DNA from: Alcaligenaceae bacterium
Lineage (GTDB): Bacteria; Pseudomonadota; Gammaproteobacteria; Burkholderiales; Burkholderiaceae_B
Assembly: GCA_013416445.1 (NCBI GenBank)
Contig: JACCER010000012.1
Coordinates: 81,108-145,107 of the forward strand
Length of the DNA: 64,000 bases
Reading direction: 5' to 3'
The notes under the pieces are model-generated. The model saw only the letters and a list, made by a program, of their open reading frames with translations, made no database searches and was not told the origin of the DNA. The translations under genes and the position numbers were made by a program. Of the stretch, positions 1-8,462 are shown piece by piece; within the stretch, counting starts at the first letter, position 1, and each line of letters opens with the position of its first letter.

Positions 1-193
1 GGGCGATTTTCAGGCTTTCAGACAACAGGCGGCTGGATGGCACAGGAGACCCTGGTGGCAGATGGCCAGACAGAATGGCCGAGACCAGCATCTGGCGTAT
101 GCGGCCTTGTAGGCTAAGGCTGGAGTCGCTGCTGACGCGCTCGAACAGAGAGGCCCAAAGAATCGCAGAGATGGGAGCAGCAGGCGCTTGCAT
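1..193 (-). CDS. MocR/TauR-like GntR-family regulator, N-terminal part
   Basis: Only the first 64 codons lie in the window, reading leftward off the edge. The translation begins MQAPAAPISAILWASLFERV and contains a typical GntR winged-helix start: a helix with GRIRQMLVSAIL, then SGHLPPGSPVPSSRLLSESL, the pattern of MocR-type regulators, which join this domain to an aminotransferase-like domain (not visible here). The ATG at 193 has an AGGA upstream. It lies just downstream of tauC on the same strand. The taurine activator TauR belongs to this class, so a role in controlling tauABC is likely but inferred. It could also be another MocR regulator, such as one of GABA genes (gabR). Confidence 0.7.
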   Translation of the reverse strand, partial: MQAPAAPISAILWASLFERVSSDSSLSLQGRIRQMLVSAILSGHLPPGSPVPSSRLLSESLKIA

Positions 194-223
194 ATTGCTT
201 GATTTCCTGTGCCTATGGGCCAA

Positions 224-257
224 GGCAAGGCCTTACCTACACGAGAGGCAAGGCCTT
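224..257. repeat. Pair of 11-bp direct repeats between tauC and the regulator
   Basis: The 11-mer GGCAAGGCCTT occurs at 224-234 and again at 247-257, so the copies are 23 bp apart (about two helical turns), in the 111-nt gap ahead of the regulator gene. MocR-type proteins often bind direct repeats at such spacing, so this may be an autoregulatory operator. That is inference only. Confidence 0.35.
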
Positions 258-304
258 GTAGTTCGAAAAATGGTCTTGCTTGCTGCTGGATATTTGGTCA
301 GTGC

Positions 305-1132
305 TTACATCTTGCCTTTCCAGGGAATTAATATTTTTTCCAGGTGGCGCAGCAACAAGTCGAAAAGCAGGGCGAAAAACCCGATAACAAGTATACCCAT
401 GATAACGGTATCGCTGGCAAGGTACTGGGCGGCATTCAGCACCATGAAGCCCAAGCCGCGTGAAGCCGCAATCATTTCGGCAGCGACCAGGGTAGTCCAG
501 CCTACACCGATGCCGATGCGCATGCCGGTGAATATTTCTGGCATGGCGGCTTTAAGAATGACATGCGAGATAATTTGCCGGCTGGAGGCGCCCATGGCAT
601 AGGCAGCGTGTATTTGCTCTATGGAGACGGACTTGACGCCAGATCGGGCGGCGATGGCCATAGGGGCAAAAATAGCCAGGTAAATCAGGAATACCTTGGG
701 AAACTCGCCGATGCCGAACCAGATGATGACCAAAGGGAGATAAGCCAGTGGTGGCAGGGGGCGGTAGAACTCGATAACCGGGTCGAACAGACCGCGGACA
801 ATACGATTTACGCCCATGAGCACGCCGATAGGCACTGCAGTAACCAGAGCCAAGGTAAAGGCGCCCATGACTCGGCCCAAGCTGGCGCCGGTGTGTTGCA
901 GCAGCGTTGAATTGGCTACGCCTTCCGTTAGTGCTTCGAGGAATTTGTCATAGACTGCAAAGGGCGAGGGCAGGAAAATAGGCTTGACCCAGCCCATGCT
1001 GGTAATCAGGAACCATAGTGCGATCAGTACGATGCCCGTCATGAGGCTGATGAAGTTGCTATGGCCTGCGCCAGGCGCACCATAGACTTTGCCAGGTGTT
1101 GCAGGTTTGCCAAGGAATAGCTTTTTAGACAT
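305..1132 (-). CDS. tauC: Taurine ABC transporter permease TauC
   Basis: Inner-membrane permease of the taurine/nitrate/sulfonate importer family, about 275 aa. The chosen start, MSKKLFLGK, is preceded by a non-conserved open stretch; its ATG at 1132 overlaps the last 8 bases of tauB (ATGTCTAA), which indicates translational coupling. Hydrophobic segments follow in the usual order, and the permease loop signature (EAA motif) is seen near AYAMGASSRQIISHVILKAA. The region GFMVLNAAQYLASDTVIMG near the C-terminus is typical of SsuC/TauC. With TauA and TauB it should form a complete importer that brings taurine in as a sulfur, carbon or nitrogen source. The distinction between TauC and SsuC rests on TauA next door. 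Confidence 0.9.
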   Translation of the reverse strand: MSKKLFLGKPATPGKVYGAPGAGHSNFISLMTGIVLIALWFLITSMGWVKPIFLPSPFAVYDKFLEALTEGVANSTLLQHTGASLGRVMGAFTLALVTAVPIGVLMGVNRIVRGLFDPVIEFYRPLPPLAYLPLVIIWFGIGEFPKVFLIYLAIFAPMAIAARSGVKSVSIEQIHAAYAMGASSRQIISHVILKAAMPEIFTGMRIGIGVGWTTLVAAEMIAASRGLGFMVLNAAQYLASDTVIMGILVIGFFALLFDLLLRHLEKILIPWKGKM

Positions 1133-1949
1133 GGATGAGTTCCGGTTCGCCAGCGGCCCGTTCGTCGCCATAAATGATCCCAAGGATAGTTTCACGCATC
1201 CGGATGAAGTCTTCGCTTGATTTGATAGTGCGGGCATCCCTTGTTGTCAGAAATCGCTGATTGAAATCCAGTTCATAGGTGTGGGTAATGCGCCCCGGCC
1301 TGGGGGACATGACAATAAGCCGGGAGCCAAGGAATAGGGCTTCCTCGACGCTGTGAGTAATGAAAAAGAACATTTTGTGCGTGTGTTGCCAGACATCCAA
1401 CAGCAGTTCTTGTATGGTTTCGCGTGTCAAGGCGTCAAGGGCCGCCATGGGTTCGTCCATCAGCAGCATGGCGGGATCGCAGGTTAGGGCGCGTGCAATC
1501 CCTACGCGCTGCTGCATTCCGCCCGATAACTGATAGATCATGTGCTGATGGAAATCTTGCAAACCGACGAGTTCGAGATTTTTTTCCGCTATTTCGCGCC
1601 GTTTGCTTTTAGCGACACCTTGCAGCTTGAGCCCGAATTCGGTGTTTTCCATGACGTTCAGCCAAGGCAGCAGGGCGTGCTTCTGGAATACCACGCCGCG
1701 ATCTGAACCGGGGCCTACGATAGGTTTGCCACCCAGGAGCAGCTCACCCTGGGTAGGCGAGAGAAATCCGGCAAGCAAGTTGAGCAGTGTGGTTTTGCCG
1801 CAGCCTGATGCGCCCAGGGCGACGACGAAGTCGCCCGGGTTGATTTCAAGATTCACGTCTTTCAGGGCAACGACTGAACCGCCGTGTTGCAATGCGGGAT
1901 AAGTAACATTGGCGCCCCTGACGCTAAGCTTGGCCATAGATGCTGTCAT
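1125..1949 (-). CDS. tauB: Taurine ABC transporter ATP-binding protein TauB
   Basis: ATPase subunit of the taurine importer, about 274 aa. Walker A is GASGCGKTT, the signature is LSGGMQQRVGIARAL, Walker B is LLMDEP, and the switch histidine lies in FFITHSVEEA. PGSDRGVVFQKHALLPWLNV matches the TauB/SsuB Q-loop region. The ATG at 1949 (MTASMAKL) is preferred to the upstream ATG because GAGGAG lies directly before it. The gene sits between tauA and tauC and overlaps tauC by 8 nt. Confidence 0.93.
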   Translation of the reverse strand: MTASMAKLSVRGANVTYPALQHGGSVVALKDVNLEINPGDFVVALGASGCGKTTLLNLLAGFLSPTQGELLLGGKPIVGPGSDRGVVFQKHALLPWLNVMENTEFGLKLQGVAKSKRREIAEKNLELVGLQDFHQHMIYQLSGGMQQRVGIARALTCDPAMLLMDEPMAALDALTRETIQELLLDVWQHTHKMFFFITHSVEEALFLGSRLIVMSPRPGRITHTYELDFNQRFLTTRDARTIKSSEDFIRMRETILGIIYGDERAAGEPELIHV

Positions 1950-2030
1950 GCTGCCTCCTCGATACATGATGTATAGCGGGCCAGGCCAGCCTGGGTCTTG
2001 TTCAGGCCCGCTTATACGGCTACAAAACCG

Positions 2031-3068
2031 TTACTTGGCTGCCGCCGCGGCATACGAACCATTAACAAACGGCGTGTAATCGGCCAGCACTGCGTCGATT
2101 TGACGTTGCGATTTCAGGAAGTCGGCGCTGGCTGTCAGCGTCTTGACTGCGCCACCATCCTTGCCGCCGCCCAACCAGATATTTGAGGCTTGTTGCTGGG
2201 CGTTGGGGAAAATCAGGAGCTTGAGTGCTGAAACGATGTCATCGGGCTTGCCGCCTATCATTTTTATAATGCCTTTGATATCGGCTGAGCCTGCAGTTAG
2301 CTTTGCACTGTTGTCGTTGTAGTTTTTATACGATGTAGACAAGACTTGAGTGAAGGCGGCCATGAATTTTGGGTTCTTCTTGGCCCAATCTTTATCGGCG
2401 ACCAGGCCGTCGAAAGTGGGGACGCTTTTTTCACCGATTTCTGCAGAGTCGGCAATTGTGGTTCCGGTTTTCTGGATCTCAGTTAGCGCGGGTGGCCAGA
2501 CATAAGCGGCATCGATATCGCCACGTTGCCAGGCGGCCACGATTTGTGGAGGTTGCATGTTGAGGATGTCGATTTTTTTGGCATCAATATGCCAGATTTT
2601 GCTTAATGCAACCAGCAGGTGAAAGTGTGAGGTCGATACAAATGGCACCCCTACTTTCTTGCCTATCAGGTCTGCTGGTTTGGTGATGCCAGACCCATTG
2701 CGGGCCACCAGCGCTTCAGACTTTCCTATGTTGTCAAGAATCCAGAAAAGTTCGATATCGACGCCACGCGTTACGGCGGCGGTAATCCCGGTTGAGCCCA
2801 GGACGCCAATTGGAACATCGCGAGAGGCAAAGGCACTGGAAATATCACCAGCCGAACTGAATTGGCGCCAGTCAATTTTGTAGCCAGCTTCTTTGGCAGC
2901 TTTGTCGAAACTTCCATCAGCAATGGCGCTGACAAAAGGCCCAACAATTTGCTGGTAACCCACTACAACCTTGGTTTGTGCCTGTGCGCCTACGGCGCCT
3001 AGACCAAGCACACCAGCGGCAATACTTAACAGGGCGAATTTGCGAGCACATTGAAACGAGGGGTTCAT
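2031..3068 (-). CDS. tauA: Taurine-binding periplasmic protein TauA
   Basis: Solute-binding protein of about 345 aa with a signal peptide (charged N-terminus, hydrophobic stretch, cleavage near GAQAQT). It matches the E. coli TauA pattern closely: VGYQQIVGP at the mature start, DWRQF, a serine-rich ASRDVPIGVLGST, KKVGVPFVSTSHFH, and QPPQIVAAWQRGDIDAAYVWPP, a stretch typical of TauA. The start is the second ATG (3068), preceded by GGAGAAG; the first ATG lies inside that ribosome-binding site. First gene of tauABC. The upstream gap carries TauR-like sites. Confidence 0.94.
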   Translation of the reverse strand: MNPSFQCARKFALLSIAAGVLGLGAVGAQAQTKVVVGYQQIVGPFVSAIADGSFDKAAKEAGYKIDWRQFSSAGDISSAFASRDVPIGVLGSTGITAAVTRGVDIELFWILDNIGKSEALVARNGSGITKPADLIGKKVGVPFVSTSHFHLLVALSKIWHIDAKKIDILNMQPPQIVAAWQRGDIDAAYVWPPALTEIQKTGTTIADSAEIGEKSVPTFDGLVADKDWAKKNPKFMAAFTQVLSTSYKNYNDNSAKLTAGSADIKGIIKMIGGKPDDIVSALKLLIFPNAQQQASNIWLGGGKDGGAVKTLTASADFLKSQRQIDAVLADYTPFVNGSYAAAAAK

Positions 3069-3167
3069 TGTCTTCTCCATTCAGGTGATCGTGACACTCT
3101 ATGTTTATAGGGATTGTCGTATTGTGTCGTCGATTGATTCGATAGTGCCTATAGTCCGCAGTGGCGA

Positions 3168-3200
3168 CTAGGTCCAGTTGGTTTTATTAGATAGAACCAG
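3168..3200 (-). promoter_or_regulatory. Putative TauR operator (two CTGG half-sites)
   Basis: On the tauABC strand, CTGGACCTAG (3177-3168) and CTGGTTCTAT (3200-3191) stand 23 bp apart as direct repeats. The TauR site described for Rhodobacter, as I recall it, is CTGGACYTAA in direct repeat, so the first copy matches 9 of 10 and the second 7 of 10. The position upstream of tauA and the MocR-type gene nearby fit activation of taurine uptake. Confidence 0.5.
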
Positions 3201-3314
3201 TTTCTGGTTTTTGGCTTTGATTAAATTCAATTAAATGAAAGATTGATGCTGTTCCAGACTGGTCCGCGTAGGGTTGTCTTTAAGGAGCGTGGTACTTGCT
3301 TAAGGTTTTCGTAG

Positions 3315-3347
3315 GTCGGATTAGCGCCGTCAGGTGCGTAATCCGAC
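3315..3347. repeat. Short REP-type palindrome (GTCGGATTA family)
   Basis: GTCGGATTAGCGCC and GGTGCGTAATCCGAC form an imperfect hairpin with a small loop. It belongs to the dispersed family found about ten times in this window. It lies downstream of tau regulatory DNA and upstream of the gabD stop. Confidence 0.75.
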
Positions 3348-3448
3348 ACCAGCAGTCCGCGTATATCTAAACGGGTTTTAAGAATACCTCGATATTTATA
3401 TTGCGGCTATCCGGCTTTTGGGGCTGGTTTTTGTTTTTTGGCCTAGTT

Positions 3449-4930
3449 TTACATGCCACCCAGGCATACGTATTTCAGTTCCATGAAATCGTCCATGCCG
3501 TAGATTGAACCTTCGCGCCCAAGGCCCGACTGCTTGACCCCGCCAAACGGCGCGACTTCGTTGGATATCAGGCCGGTATTGACGCCGACCATGCCATATT
3601 CAAGCGCCTCGGCTACACGGAATATGCGTCCGACATCGCGGCTGTAAAAATAAGAGGCCAGACCGTATTCAGTATCGTTGGCCAGTTCTATGACATGGCT
3701 TTCGTCGGTGAACTTGACGACGGGCGCGACTGGTCCGAAGGTTTCCTCACGCATGCACAGCATGTCTTCAGTAATATGGGATAGCACAGTGGGTTGGTAG
3801 TAACGCCCACCCAAGGCATGCGCTTGCCCGCCTACGGCGATCTTGGCGCCTTTGGCCACGGCGTCTTGTACGTGCTCTTGTACTTTTGCCAAGGCAGCGT
3901 CATCAATGAGAGGGCCTTGGGTAACCTGGTCGGTAAAGCCGTCGCCGACTTGCAACTGGCTGACCTTGGCCGCCAGTTTTTCGACAAAGGCCTCGTAAAT
4001 GGCTTCGTGCACATAAAAACGATTGGTGCAGACGCAGGTTTGGCCGGCGTTGCGGTATTTGGAAATGATGGCGCCCTCGATGGCGGCGTCGAGATCGGCA
4101 TCTTCGAAAACGATAAAGGGCGCGTGGCCGCCGAGTTCGAGCGAGAGTTTTTTGATGGTGGGCGCACTTTGCTGCATGAGTATGCGGCCTACCGCCGTGC
4201 TGCCGGTAAAGGTGACTTTTTTCACGACAGGGCTGGCGCAAAGTACCTTGCCGATGTCGATGGAGCGTTCGCTGTCGGCGGTGACGATATTGAACACGCC
4301 TGCCGGTATGCCTGCGCGTTCGGCCAGTTCGGCCAGCGCCAGTGCCGAGAGCGGTGTTTGTTCGGCGGGCTTGAGCACGATGGTGCAACCCGCCGCCAGT
4401 GCCGGGGCCACTTTGCGCGTGATCATGGCGTGAGGAAAGTTCCAGGGGGTAATGGCTGCGCATACGCCTATGGGCTCGCGCATGACCAGTATGCGGTTGG
4501 CGCTACTGGGTGAGGCCATGATGTCACCGCTGACACGCTTGGCCTGTTCAGCAAACCATTCGACGAATGAACCGCCGTAGGTGATTTCGCCTCTGGACTC
4601 GGCAATGGGCTTGCCTTGTTCCAGGGTCATGATTTGGGCAAGGTCTTCGGTATTGGCGATGATGAGGTCGAACCAGCGCCGCAGTATGTTGGCGCGCTCT
4701 TTGCCGGTGCGCGCCCGCCATGCCTTGAATGCGTGGTTGGCGGCGCTGATGGCCGTTTGCACTTGGGCGCCATCGAGGTTGCTGACTTGCGCAATGATCT
4801 GACCATTGGACGGGTTGTCGATTGAGAACACGCTGCCGTCGATGGCGGCTGTCCAGGTGCCGTTGATATATGAGCGGGTCTTAAATAGCGCGGGATCATT
4901 CAGAGGTATGGGAAGCTGTGTCGTGGTCAT
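3449..4930 (-). CDS. gabD: NAD(P)-dependent succinate-semialdehyde dehydrogenase
   Basis: Oxidises succinate semialdehyde to succinate, the last step of GABA breakdown. 493 aa, usual for the family. Seen: the ITPWNFPHAMITRKVAPALAAG segment, FTGSTAVG of the cofactor site, general base region LELGGHAPF, catalytic cysteine about residue 299 in GQTCVC, and the typical C-terminal VGVNTGLISNEVAPFGG loop. The paired CxC around the catalytic cysteine is characteristic of GabD. No strong ribosome-binding site precedes the ATG at 4930. No gabT is nearby. It could serve general aldehyde oxidation, and its place beside a taurine uptake operon could mean use on sulfoacetaldehyde-like aldehydes, but that is speculation. 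Confidence 0.9.
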   Translation of the reverse strand: MTTTQLPIPLNDPALFKTRSYINGTWTAAIDGSVFSIDNPSNGQIIAQVSNLDGAQVQTAISAANHAFKAWRARTGKERANILRRWFDLIIANTEDLAQIMTLEQGKPIAESRGEITYGGSFVEWFAEQAKRVSGDIMASPSSANRILVMREPIGVCAAITPWNFPHAMITRKVAPALAAGCTIVLKPAEQTPLSALALAELAERAGIPAGVFNIVTADSERSIDIGKVLCASPVVKKVTFTGSTAVGRILMQQSAPTIKKLSLELGGHAPFIVFEDADLDAAIEGAIISKYRNAGQTCVCTNRFYVHEAIYEAFVEKLAAKVSQLQVGDGFTDQVTQGPLIDDAALAKVQEHVQDAVAKGAKIAVGGQAHALGGRYYQPTVLSHITEDMLCMREETFGPVAPVVKFTDESHVIELANDTEYGLASYFYSRDVGRIFRVAEALEYGMVGVNTGLISNEVAPFGGVKQSGLGREGSIYGMDDFMELKYVCLGGM

Positions 4931-5021
4931 GGCAATTGGGCACCGGCGTAAGGTTGACAGGAAAGAAAACGGTAACAGTTTGTGGATTTGCTGTACGAGG
5001 TTCAGGCTGGTTATATATTGC

Positions 5022-5702
5022 TTATTCAGGTAGGGCTGGCGCGTAGTCTTGCAGTTCAGGAAAGTCGTTGCGAAAGGCTACGATGTGCTGCATGACGACA
5101 TCAGGGTCGTCGGTAATGGTGAGCAGGTCGAGGTCTAGTGGACCTATGAGCTTATTAGTTAGCAGCTTGGCCTTGATCCAGTCGATCAAGCCGGCCCAGA
5201 ATGTGCAGCCAACCAGAATGATGGGCGCCGAAGGTATTTTGCGGGTTTGCACCAGGGTTAATACCTCGAATAGTTCATCGAGGGTGCCAAAGCCGCCTGG
5301 CAGGGCGATGTAGGCGGCGCTGTGCATAAAAAATGTAGCCTTGCGCGAATAAAAGTAATCGAAGCTCAGGCTATGGGTTTGGTATTGATTATTGGTGGTT
5401 TCCTGGGGTAGCTTGATGTTCAGGCCTACGCTTTTGCCGCCGGCCTCGAAGGCGCCCTTGTTGGCGGCTTCCATGATGCCGGGGCCGCCGCCGGCAATAA
5501 CCGTAAGGCCGGCCTTTGCCAGCCGGGCCCCTACGGCCTCGCTTAATGCATAATAGGGTGAGTCGGGCTTGATGCGGGCGCTGCCAAAAACGCTGACGCC
5601 CCAGCCTATTTCTTCAAGAGTATCCGCAGCCTTCTGCAACTCTGACATAATTCCGGGTATCTGCTGCGTTGCCGGCATACGGACTATTTTATTGTTTGAC
5701 AT
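5022..5702 (-). CDS. LOG-family protein (TIGR00730-type Rossmann protein)
   Basis: 226 aa from the first ATG. Shows AGGGPGIMEAANKGA and PGGFGTLDE, the two motifs that define LOG phosphoribohydrolases, which split nucleoside monophosphates into base and ribose phosphate (cytokinin activation in plants, an ill-defined role in bacteria). Older annotations call these lysine decarboxylases, which is not supported. The first ATG (5702) overlaps the polA ATG on the other strand by two bases and has AAGG about 8 nt upstream. A later start at 5648 (MSELQKAADTL) would also leave the fold intact. Confidence 0.85.
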   Translation of the reverse strand: MSNNKIVRMPATQQIPGIMSELQKAADTLEEIGWGVSVFGSARIKPDSPYYALSEAVGARLAKAGLTVIAGGGPGIMEAANKGAFEAGGKSVGLNIKLPQETTNNQYQTHSLSFDYFYSRKATFFMHSAAYIALPGGFGTLDELFEVLTLVQTRKIPSAPIILVGCTFWAGLIDWIKAKLLTNKLIGPLDLDLLTITDDPDVVMQHIVAFRNDFPELQDYAPALPE

Positions 5703-8418
5703 GAAAAAAACCTTGTTACTTGTTGATGGGTCGAGCTATTTGTATCGAGCCTATCACGCCATGCCTGACCTCAGGAATGCCAAAGGGGAACCCACCGGCG
5801 CCCTGTATGGAGTGATCTCCATGTTAAGGAGACTGCAGCAGGATTACAAGGCCGATTATGCCGCCTGCGTCTTCGATGCCAAGGGCAAGACATTTCGCGA
5901 TGATCTCTACCCTTTGTACAAAGATCACAGGCCGTCGATGCCCGAGGATCTGGCCGCCCAGATCGAGCCCATACACAAAGCTGTAGAGGCGCTAGGCTGG
6001 CCCGTGCTGACTGTGCCAGGGGTCGAAGCCGACGATATCATAGGCACCCTGGCCAACTGGGCCACACGTGAAGATGTATGTACGGTGGTTTCCACTGGCG
6101 ACAAAGATCTGGCGCAATTGGTGAACGAACATGTGGAACTGGTCAACACCATGACCAATGATCGCCAGGATGTGGCGGGAGTCATGGCCAAGTTCGGCGT
6201 TCAGCCTAGCCAAATTGTAGACTTCCTGATGCTCACGGGCGATGCTGTCGATAACATCCCCGGTGTGCCCAAGGTTGGGCCTAAAACCGCGGCAAAATGG
6301 CTGGCCGAATATCAAACTGTCGATGCGCTGGTGGCCAATGCCGATGCCATCAAGGGGGTGGCTGGTCAAAACTTGCGTGCTTCCATTTCCAATTTTGAAC
6401 TGACGCGGCAATTGCTGACCGTAAAAACCGATTGCGACATTCCCGAACTGACCCATGGGCTTGCCGATCTGGTTCCCAAGCCGGTAAATCGTGATGTCTT
6501 GCTGGCTTTGTACGATGAGTATGGTTTTCGCAGTTGGCTGCGCGAACTCAGTGGTGAAAGCGAACGCATTCCTGAACAAGACAGCCGGCAAGCGGTGCAG
6601 CTGCCTGCAGCGCCAGTGGAAATTCACTACGAAACAGTACTGGACTGGGCCGATTTTGATCGCTGGCTGGCCGACATCGAGGCGGCCGACCTGGTTGCAC
6701 TAGATACCGAAACCACCTCCATAGATCCCATGCGGGCCAGGCTGGTGGGGCTGTCTGTGTCTGTCAAGCCGGGTACGGCCTGCTATATACCGGTGGCGCA
6801 CCGTGGGCCCGACCATGTTCAGCAATTGCCCAAAGAGCAGGTGCTCGAACGCCTGCGTCCGTGGCTGGAAGACAGCAAGGCGGCCAAGTTACTGCACAAT
6901 GCCAAGTACGATGCGCATGTTTTCATGAACGAGGGCGTGCAACTGGCAGGCGTTACCGAAGACACCATGCTGCAGGCTTATGTGCTTGAATCGCACAAAC
7001 GCGTTAATTTGCAAGAACTGGGTGAGCGCTGGTTGGGGCGTACGGGCACTACCTTTGAAGACTTGTGCGGCAAGGGCGCCAAGCAAATCTGTTTTGACGA
7101 AGTCGATGTTGCAACCGCAGCCCATTACGCCAGTGAAGATGCTGACTTTACCTTGCAATTGCACCATGTCTTGCGCCCGCAGGTAGCGCAAGACCCAGGC
7201 CTGGAATATATTTATCAACTGGAAGTGAAGGCGTCCCGGGTGTTGACCGTCATAGAGCATAATGGCGTCCGCATAGATGCCCATGTGCTGGCCATGCAAA
7301 GCCACGAAATCGGCCAGCAGTTGCTGTTGCTGGAAAGCAAGGCCCACGAACTGGCAGGCCAGCCTTTCAACCTGAATTCACCCAAGCAGCTGGGTGAAAT
7401 TCTGTTTCAGCAGATGAATCTGCCGGTGCTACGCAAAACCGCCAGCGGTGCGCCGTCTACCGACGAAGATGTACTGACCAGGCTGGCCCGCGATTACCCT
7501 TTGCCGGAATTGCTGCTTGAATACCGGGGCTTGGCCAAGCTTAAATCCACCTATACCGATAAGCTGCCCAAAATGATAGACCCCAACACTGGACGGGTGC
7601 ATACGCGCTACGCCCAGGCGGCCGTCATTACCGGGCGTCTGGCGTCGTCTGATCCCAATTTGCAGAATATTCCCGTGCGTAGCGCCGAGGGCAGGCGGGT
7701 GCGCACGGCGTTTGTCGCCAGCAAAGGCAAAATCATTTCTGCCGACTATTCGCAAATTGAATTGCGCATCATGGCGCATGTGTCCGATGACCTGAATCTG
7801 CAGCGTGCTTTTGCCGAGGGCGAAGACATACACCGTGCCACTGCCTCTGAGGTATTTGGCGTGGCGCTTGCCGATGTCTCGCCTGAGCAGCGCCGAGCGG
7901 CCAAGGCCATTAATTTTGGCCTTATTTATGGCATGGGCGAATTTGGGCTGGCGTCCAGCCTGGGCATAACCCGTGATGCCGCCAAGGCGTACATCAACCG
8001 TTATTTTGCACGCTATCCAGGCGTAGCGCTATACATGGACGAAACCCGACGCAAGGCGCGCGAACAAGGCTATGTGGAAACGGTGTTTGGGCGCCGCCTC
8101 TGGCTGCCTGAAATACGTGGCGCCAAGGGGCCGCGCCTGGCCGCTGCCGAGCGTGCAGCCATTAATGCACCCATGCAGGGCACGGCGGCCGACCTGATCA
8201 AGATGGCCATGGTCGCCGCACAAGAATGGATAGAAACGCAGGGTCTGGCAAGCCTGATGGTCATGCAGGTGCATGATGAACTGGTATTTGACGTGCCCGC
8301 CGACGAGGTCGAGACGGTTGTGCACCACCTGCCCGACCTGATGTGCAAGGTTGCCAAGCTCAAGGTTCCACTGATGGTTGAAGTAGGGGTGGGCCCCAAC
8401 TGGGAGCAGGCGCATTAG
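5701..8418 (+). CDS. polA: DNA polymerase I
   Basis: 905 aa repair and Okazaki-fragment polymerase. Three domains in order: 5'-3' exonuclease (from MKKTLLLVDGSSYLYRAYHA, with ADDIIGTLA and STGDKDLAQLV); 3'-5' exonuclease with its catalytic D335 and E337 in ALDTETTS; and polymerase with motif A ADYSQIELR (D682), motif B RRAAKAINFGLIYG and motif C VHDELVF (D859). The proofreading residues look intact. The open frame extends 44 codons upstream, but this extension lies antisense to the LOG gene and has no family resemblance. The start is therefore 5701, although no clear ribosome-binding site precedes it. Confidence 0.97.
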   Translation: MKKTLLLVDGSSYLYRAYHAMPDLRNAKGEPTGALYGVISMLRRLQQDYKADYAACVFDAKGKTFRDDLYPLYKDHRPSMPEDLAAQIEPIHKAVEALGWPVLTVPGVEADDIIGTLANWATREDVCTVVSTGDKDLAQLVNEHVELVNTMTNDRQDVAGVMAKFGVQPSQIVDFLMLTGDAVDNIPGVPKVGPKTAAKWLAEYQTVDALVANADAIKGVAGQNLRASISNFELTRQLLTVKTDCDIPELTHGLADLVPKPVNRDVLLALYDEYGFRSWLRELSGESERIPEQDSRQAVQLPAAPVEIHYETVLDWADFDRWLADIEAADLVALDTETTSIDPMRARLVGLSVSVKPGTACYIPVAHRGPDHVQQLPKEQVLERLRPWLEDSKAAKLLHNAKYDAHVFMNEGVQLAGVTEDTMLQAYVLESHKRVNLQELGERWLGRTGTTFEDLCGKGAKQICFDEVDVATAAHYASEDADFTLQLHHVLRPQVAQDPGLEYIYQLEVKASRVLTVIEHNGVRIDAHVLAMQSHEIGQQLLLLESKAHELAGQPFNLNSPKQLGEILFQQMNLPVLRKTASGAPSTDEDVLTRLARDYPLPELLLEYRGLAKLKSTYTDKLPKMIDPNTGRVHTRYAQAAVITGRLASSDPNLQNIPVRSAEGRRVRTAFVASKGKIISADYSQIELRIMAHVSDDLNLQRAFAEGEDIHRATASEVFGVALADVSPEQRRAAKAINFGLIYGMGEFGLASSLGITRDAAKAYINRYFARYPGVALYMDETRRKAREQGYVETVFGRRLWLPEIRGAKGPRLAAAERAAINAPMQGTAADLIKMAMVAAQEWIETQGLASLMVMQVHDELVFDVPADEVETVVHHLPDLMCKVAKLKVPLMVEVGVGPNWEQAH

Positions 8419-8462
8419 TTTTCCGGTATGCCGCCCTATCTATTTTTTTACAAGGAATTGTC

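Larger units (their letters stand above)
3069..3448. other. 380-nt intergenic region: tau promoter side and one REP
   Basis: This gap between tauA and gabD holds the leader and promoter region of tauABC (minus strand), two TauR-like half-sites, the perfect palindrome AACCAG-TTT-CTGGTT at 3195-3209, and a short REP-type palindrome at 3315-3347. A TATAAA on the minus strand at about 40 nt upstream of tauA could be a -10 box, but no good -35 is seen, which would fit activator-dependent transcription. No open frame here looks real. Confidence 0.6.

Noticed and set aside
5569..5700. 44-codon extension of polA
   Set aside because: It is antisense to the LOG gene and unlike the start of any DNA polymerase I.
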